Shown one piece after another: positions 31,059 to 32,597 of a stretch of 32,597 bases of DNA. The position numbers and the translations under genes are program-made. How positions within the stretch are numbered: the stretch's first letter is position 1; each line of letters begins with the position of its first letter. Below the pieces are notes generated by a model, which saw nothing but the letters and a program-made list of their open reading frames with translations, searched no databases and was not told the DNA's origin. This DNA comes from Chitinophagaceae bacterium (lineage in GTDB: Bacteria; Bacteroidota; Bacteroidia; Chitinophagales; Chitinophagaceae): assembly GCA_947476485.1 (NCBI GenBank), contig CANJQU010000047.1, positions 1 through 32,597 of the forward strand, in the 5' to 3' direction.

Positions 31059-32597
31059 TTATTTCCCCTTTGGGGATACCGGGCGGGGCATCATCATCTC
31101 TCCTATATACTTCACGGGCGCACTGCCATAGCTTAAAAACTGTTCGTGAAATTTCTTCAGGTTAAATTTATTCCCCATTGATTTTTTCATGCGCTCCCGC
31201 AGGTCGTATATTTCCGTATAACCGGTAAAGTAACAATCCAGTTGCACCTGCGTTACGGACACACGCTTCCACTTGCCTTCGGCTTCGGCCTGCTGCTGGA
31301 ATGCCTCATTCACCAAAAGATCCATGGCCTGTTCCTTAGTTACATCTTTGGTGTGCACACCAAAGTCCAGGATGGTGTTGCAAGTGCTTCGCAGATTCCA
31401 TTTGTAGTACATCAGCCACATTTCAGGCGATGCTTCCGTAGAGTTAACACCACGATCACCATCATAGCCGTTCTCCAGCATCATGCGCTCCCCATATACC
31501 GCCCATCCTTCGATCATTGCATTATTGCCAAAAATGGATTTAATGATACTTGGTGACTGGTTGGCATAAACAAGCTGTGTATAGTGGCCGGGTATAGCCT
31601 CGTGAATATTGAGTATCTGCAGTATGTAATGATTGTATTCCCGCAGGTAACTTTCAGCCTTGTCTTTGTCCCAGCCACTGAGGCTGCCAACGTTGTAGTA
31701 AGTGTTGCCGTTCTTGTCATAAGGGCCGGGAGCGCTGATAGAGGCACCCGCCACACCCGCCATATACGCCGGCTCCTTGCGCACTACAAGCGGCTTTGAT
31801 GGGTCTATATAAATAAGGTCCTTGTTCTTTATAAACGCAACCAGCTCCGGCATTTGATGTTCTATAGCCGACTGGAAGGAATCCGGCTCCACATGCTTTG
31901 CAGAGAGTACATCTATCATCTGCTTTATGGCTACCGACTTATCGGCCGGCATTGCTTTTGTGGCCATGTACTTACCCCATAGCTTCTTTGTAATGTCGTA
32001 CATCTTTGCATGCAGCTCATCTTTGTGAGCCAGCGCTTTCTTATATATCTGCTCGGCGGTATAGCCCGATTGTATCTCATAAGCGAACTTCTTTTCGTAA
32101 AGTTCCTTACCTAACCTAAAACTACGTGGATTGCTATGTGGAAACTTACCGAGCCACGATGAATACCTTTTGATCGCCGATATTACCTGTGCGGCCCTGT
32201 CTTTTATGGCCGCCTTCTCGGCATCAGAAAGGGTGGATTTTTTCAGCGCTTCGTCCAGGTCTTCAGAGAATACTGATGCTCCACCACCGTTTTGCTCCAT
32301 GCCCAGTTGAGTATGTTCTTTCGTCGGGTTCTTAATGTTCTTTTTTGCCGCGGCATAGTAATCCTCTACTGCGGCCATTCTTACATAAAAGCTACGGAGG
32401 CGGCTATTGATATCTGCATAGTCGTTGCCCAGTATATTGGCAAAGCCCTCAGATACATTGTAGCTTGCAGGATTCCACTCCCATGCTCTCTCTTCGTTAA
32501 TTGCCCACTGCGTATATTTCAACTGGTTCTCTATCAGGTAATAATCAATTTTATTCGCGTCGGATAGCTGGGCAAGGCTGAACTTTTTCAGCGAGTC
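31059..32597 (-). CDS. DUF885-family protein (peptidase-like), N-terminus beyond the window
   Basis: The frame is open from the stop at 31059-31061 to the end of the window (513 codons). A TTG at 32520-32522 is not the start: the 25 codons beyond it (including LSDANKIDYYLIENQ) continue without a stop and fit the family, whose members are usually about 550-600 residues. The hallmark of DUF885 is present: NIHEAIPGHYTQLVYA (His-Glu ... His) followed about 35 residues later by MIEGWAVYGERMMLENG, resembling the zinc-binding pattern of metallopeptidases. Upstream, RSFRLGKELYEKKFAYE and YYNVGSLSGWDKDK are also typical. The missing part should carry a signal peptide. A peptidase role is likely by motif but not established for most members. 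It is 58 bp upstream of the VOC gene. Confidence 0.9.
   Translation of the reverse strand, partial: DSLKKFSLAQLSDANKIDYYLIENQLKYTQWAINEERAWEWNPASYNVSEGFANILGNDYADINSRLRSFYVRMAAVEDYYAAAKKNIKNPTKEHTQLGMEQNGGGASVFSEDLDEALKKSTLSDAEKAAIKDRAAQVISAIKRYSSWLGKFPHSNPRSFRLGKELYEKKFAYEIQSGYTAEQIYKKALAHKDELHAKMYDITKKLWGKYMATKAMPADKSVAIKQMIDVLSAKHVEPDSFQSAIEHQMPELVAFIKNKDLIYIDPSKPLVVRKEPAYMAGVAGASISAPGPYDKNGNTYYNVGSLSGWDKDKAESYLREYNHYILQILNIHEAIPGHYTQLVYANQSPSIIKSIFGNNAMIEGWAVYGERMMLENGYDGDRGVNSTEASPEMWLMYYKWNLRSTCNTILDFGVHTKDVTKEQAMDLLVNEAFQQQAEAEGKWKRVSVTQVQLDCYFTGYTEIYDLRERMKKSMGNKFNLKKFHEQFLSYGSAPVKYIGEMMMPRPVSPKGK

Noticed and set aside
31059-32522. DUF885 gene starting at TTG 32522
   Set aside because: The frame stays open to the window edge and the extra residues fit the family, so the gene is cut by the window rather than starting there.

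Overview
The window looks like chromosomal DNA of a Bacteroidota member, probably near Chitinophagaceae/Sphingobacteriia; that rank is inference. The evidence is a secreted protein with a type IX secretion C-terminal sorting domain, Bacteroidota-style promoter -7 boxes (TAnnTTTG) before several genes, weak Shine-Dalgarno signals, and typical AsmA, DUF885 and bacterial-PH genes.

Layout. 1-134: the edge of an IS256-like insertion sequence. 135-968: no intact gene, but several short repeats, a possible gene remnant and a strong terminator. 969-2333 (minus): T9SS cargo protein. 2592-3758 (plus): proline dehydrogenase. 3814-23060: about 19 kb of minus-strand polysaccharide or glycoconjugate genes, tightly packed (many ATGA or TAATG overlaps). 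In transcription order these are: membrane GT-C-like transferase, two GT4 transferases, NodB-type deacetylase, formyltransferase, GT4 transferase, [185-bp gap with a promoter], two-domain oxidoreductase, WecB-type epimerase, multi-PAS histidine kinase, heparinase II/III-like protein, WbuB-like GT4 transferase, PglC-like phosphoglycosyl transferase, [105-bp gap with a promoter], PglD-like acetyltransferase, PglE-like aminotransferase and acyltransferase-3. 23124-25100 (minus): Kup potassium transporter. 25200-26126 (minus): lipoprotein with a CBM9-like domain. 26267-29493 (plus): AsmA-like protein and a PH-domain membrane protein. 29490-31000 (minus): serine hydrolase and VOC protein. 31059 to the end (minus): DUF885 protein cut by the window edge.

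How the genes fit together. The phosphoglycosyl transferase would load the first sugar phosphate on undecaprenyl phosphate and the glycosyltransferases would extend it. The aminotransferase, acetyltransferase, epimerase, oxidoreductase and formyltransferase would make or decorate modified amino sugars; the acyltransferase and deacetylase would tailor the chain. No recognisable Wzx flippase, Wzy polymerase, Wza/Wzc export system or 4,6-dehydratase is encoded here, so the pathway must rely on genes elsewhere. The most unusual member is a soluble five-PAS histidine kinase with no response regulator, placed in the middle of the biosynthetic run.
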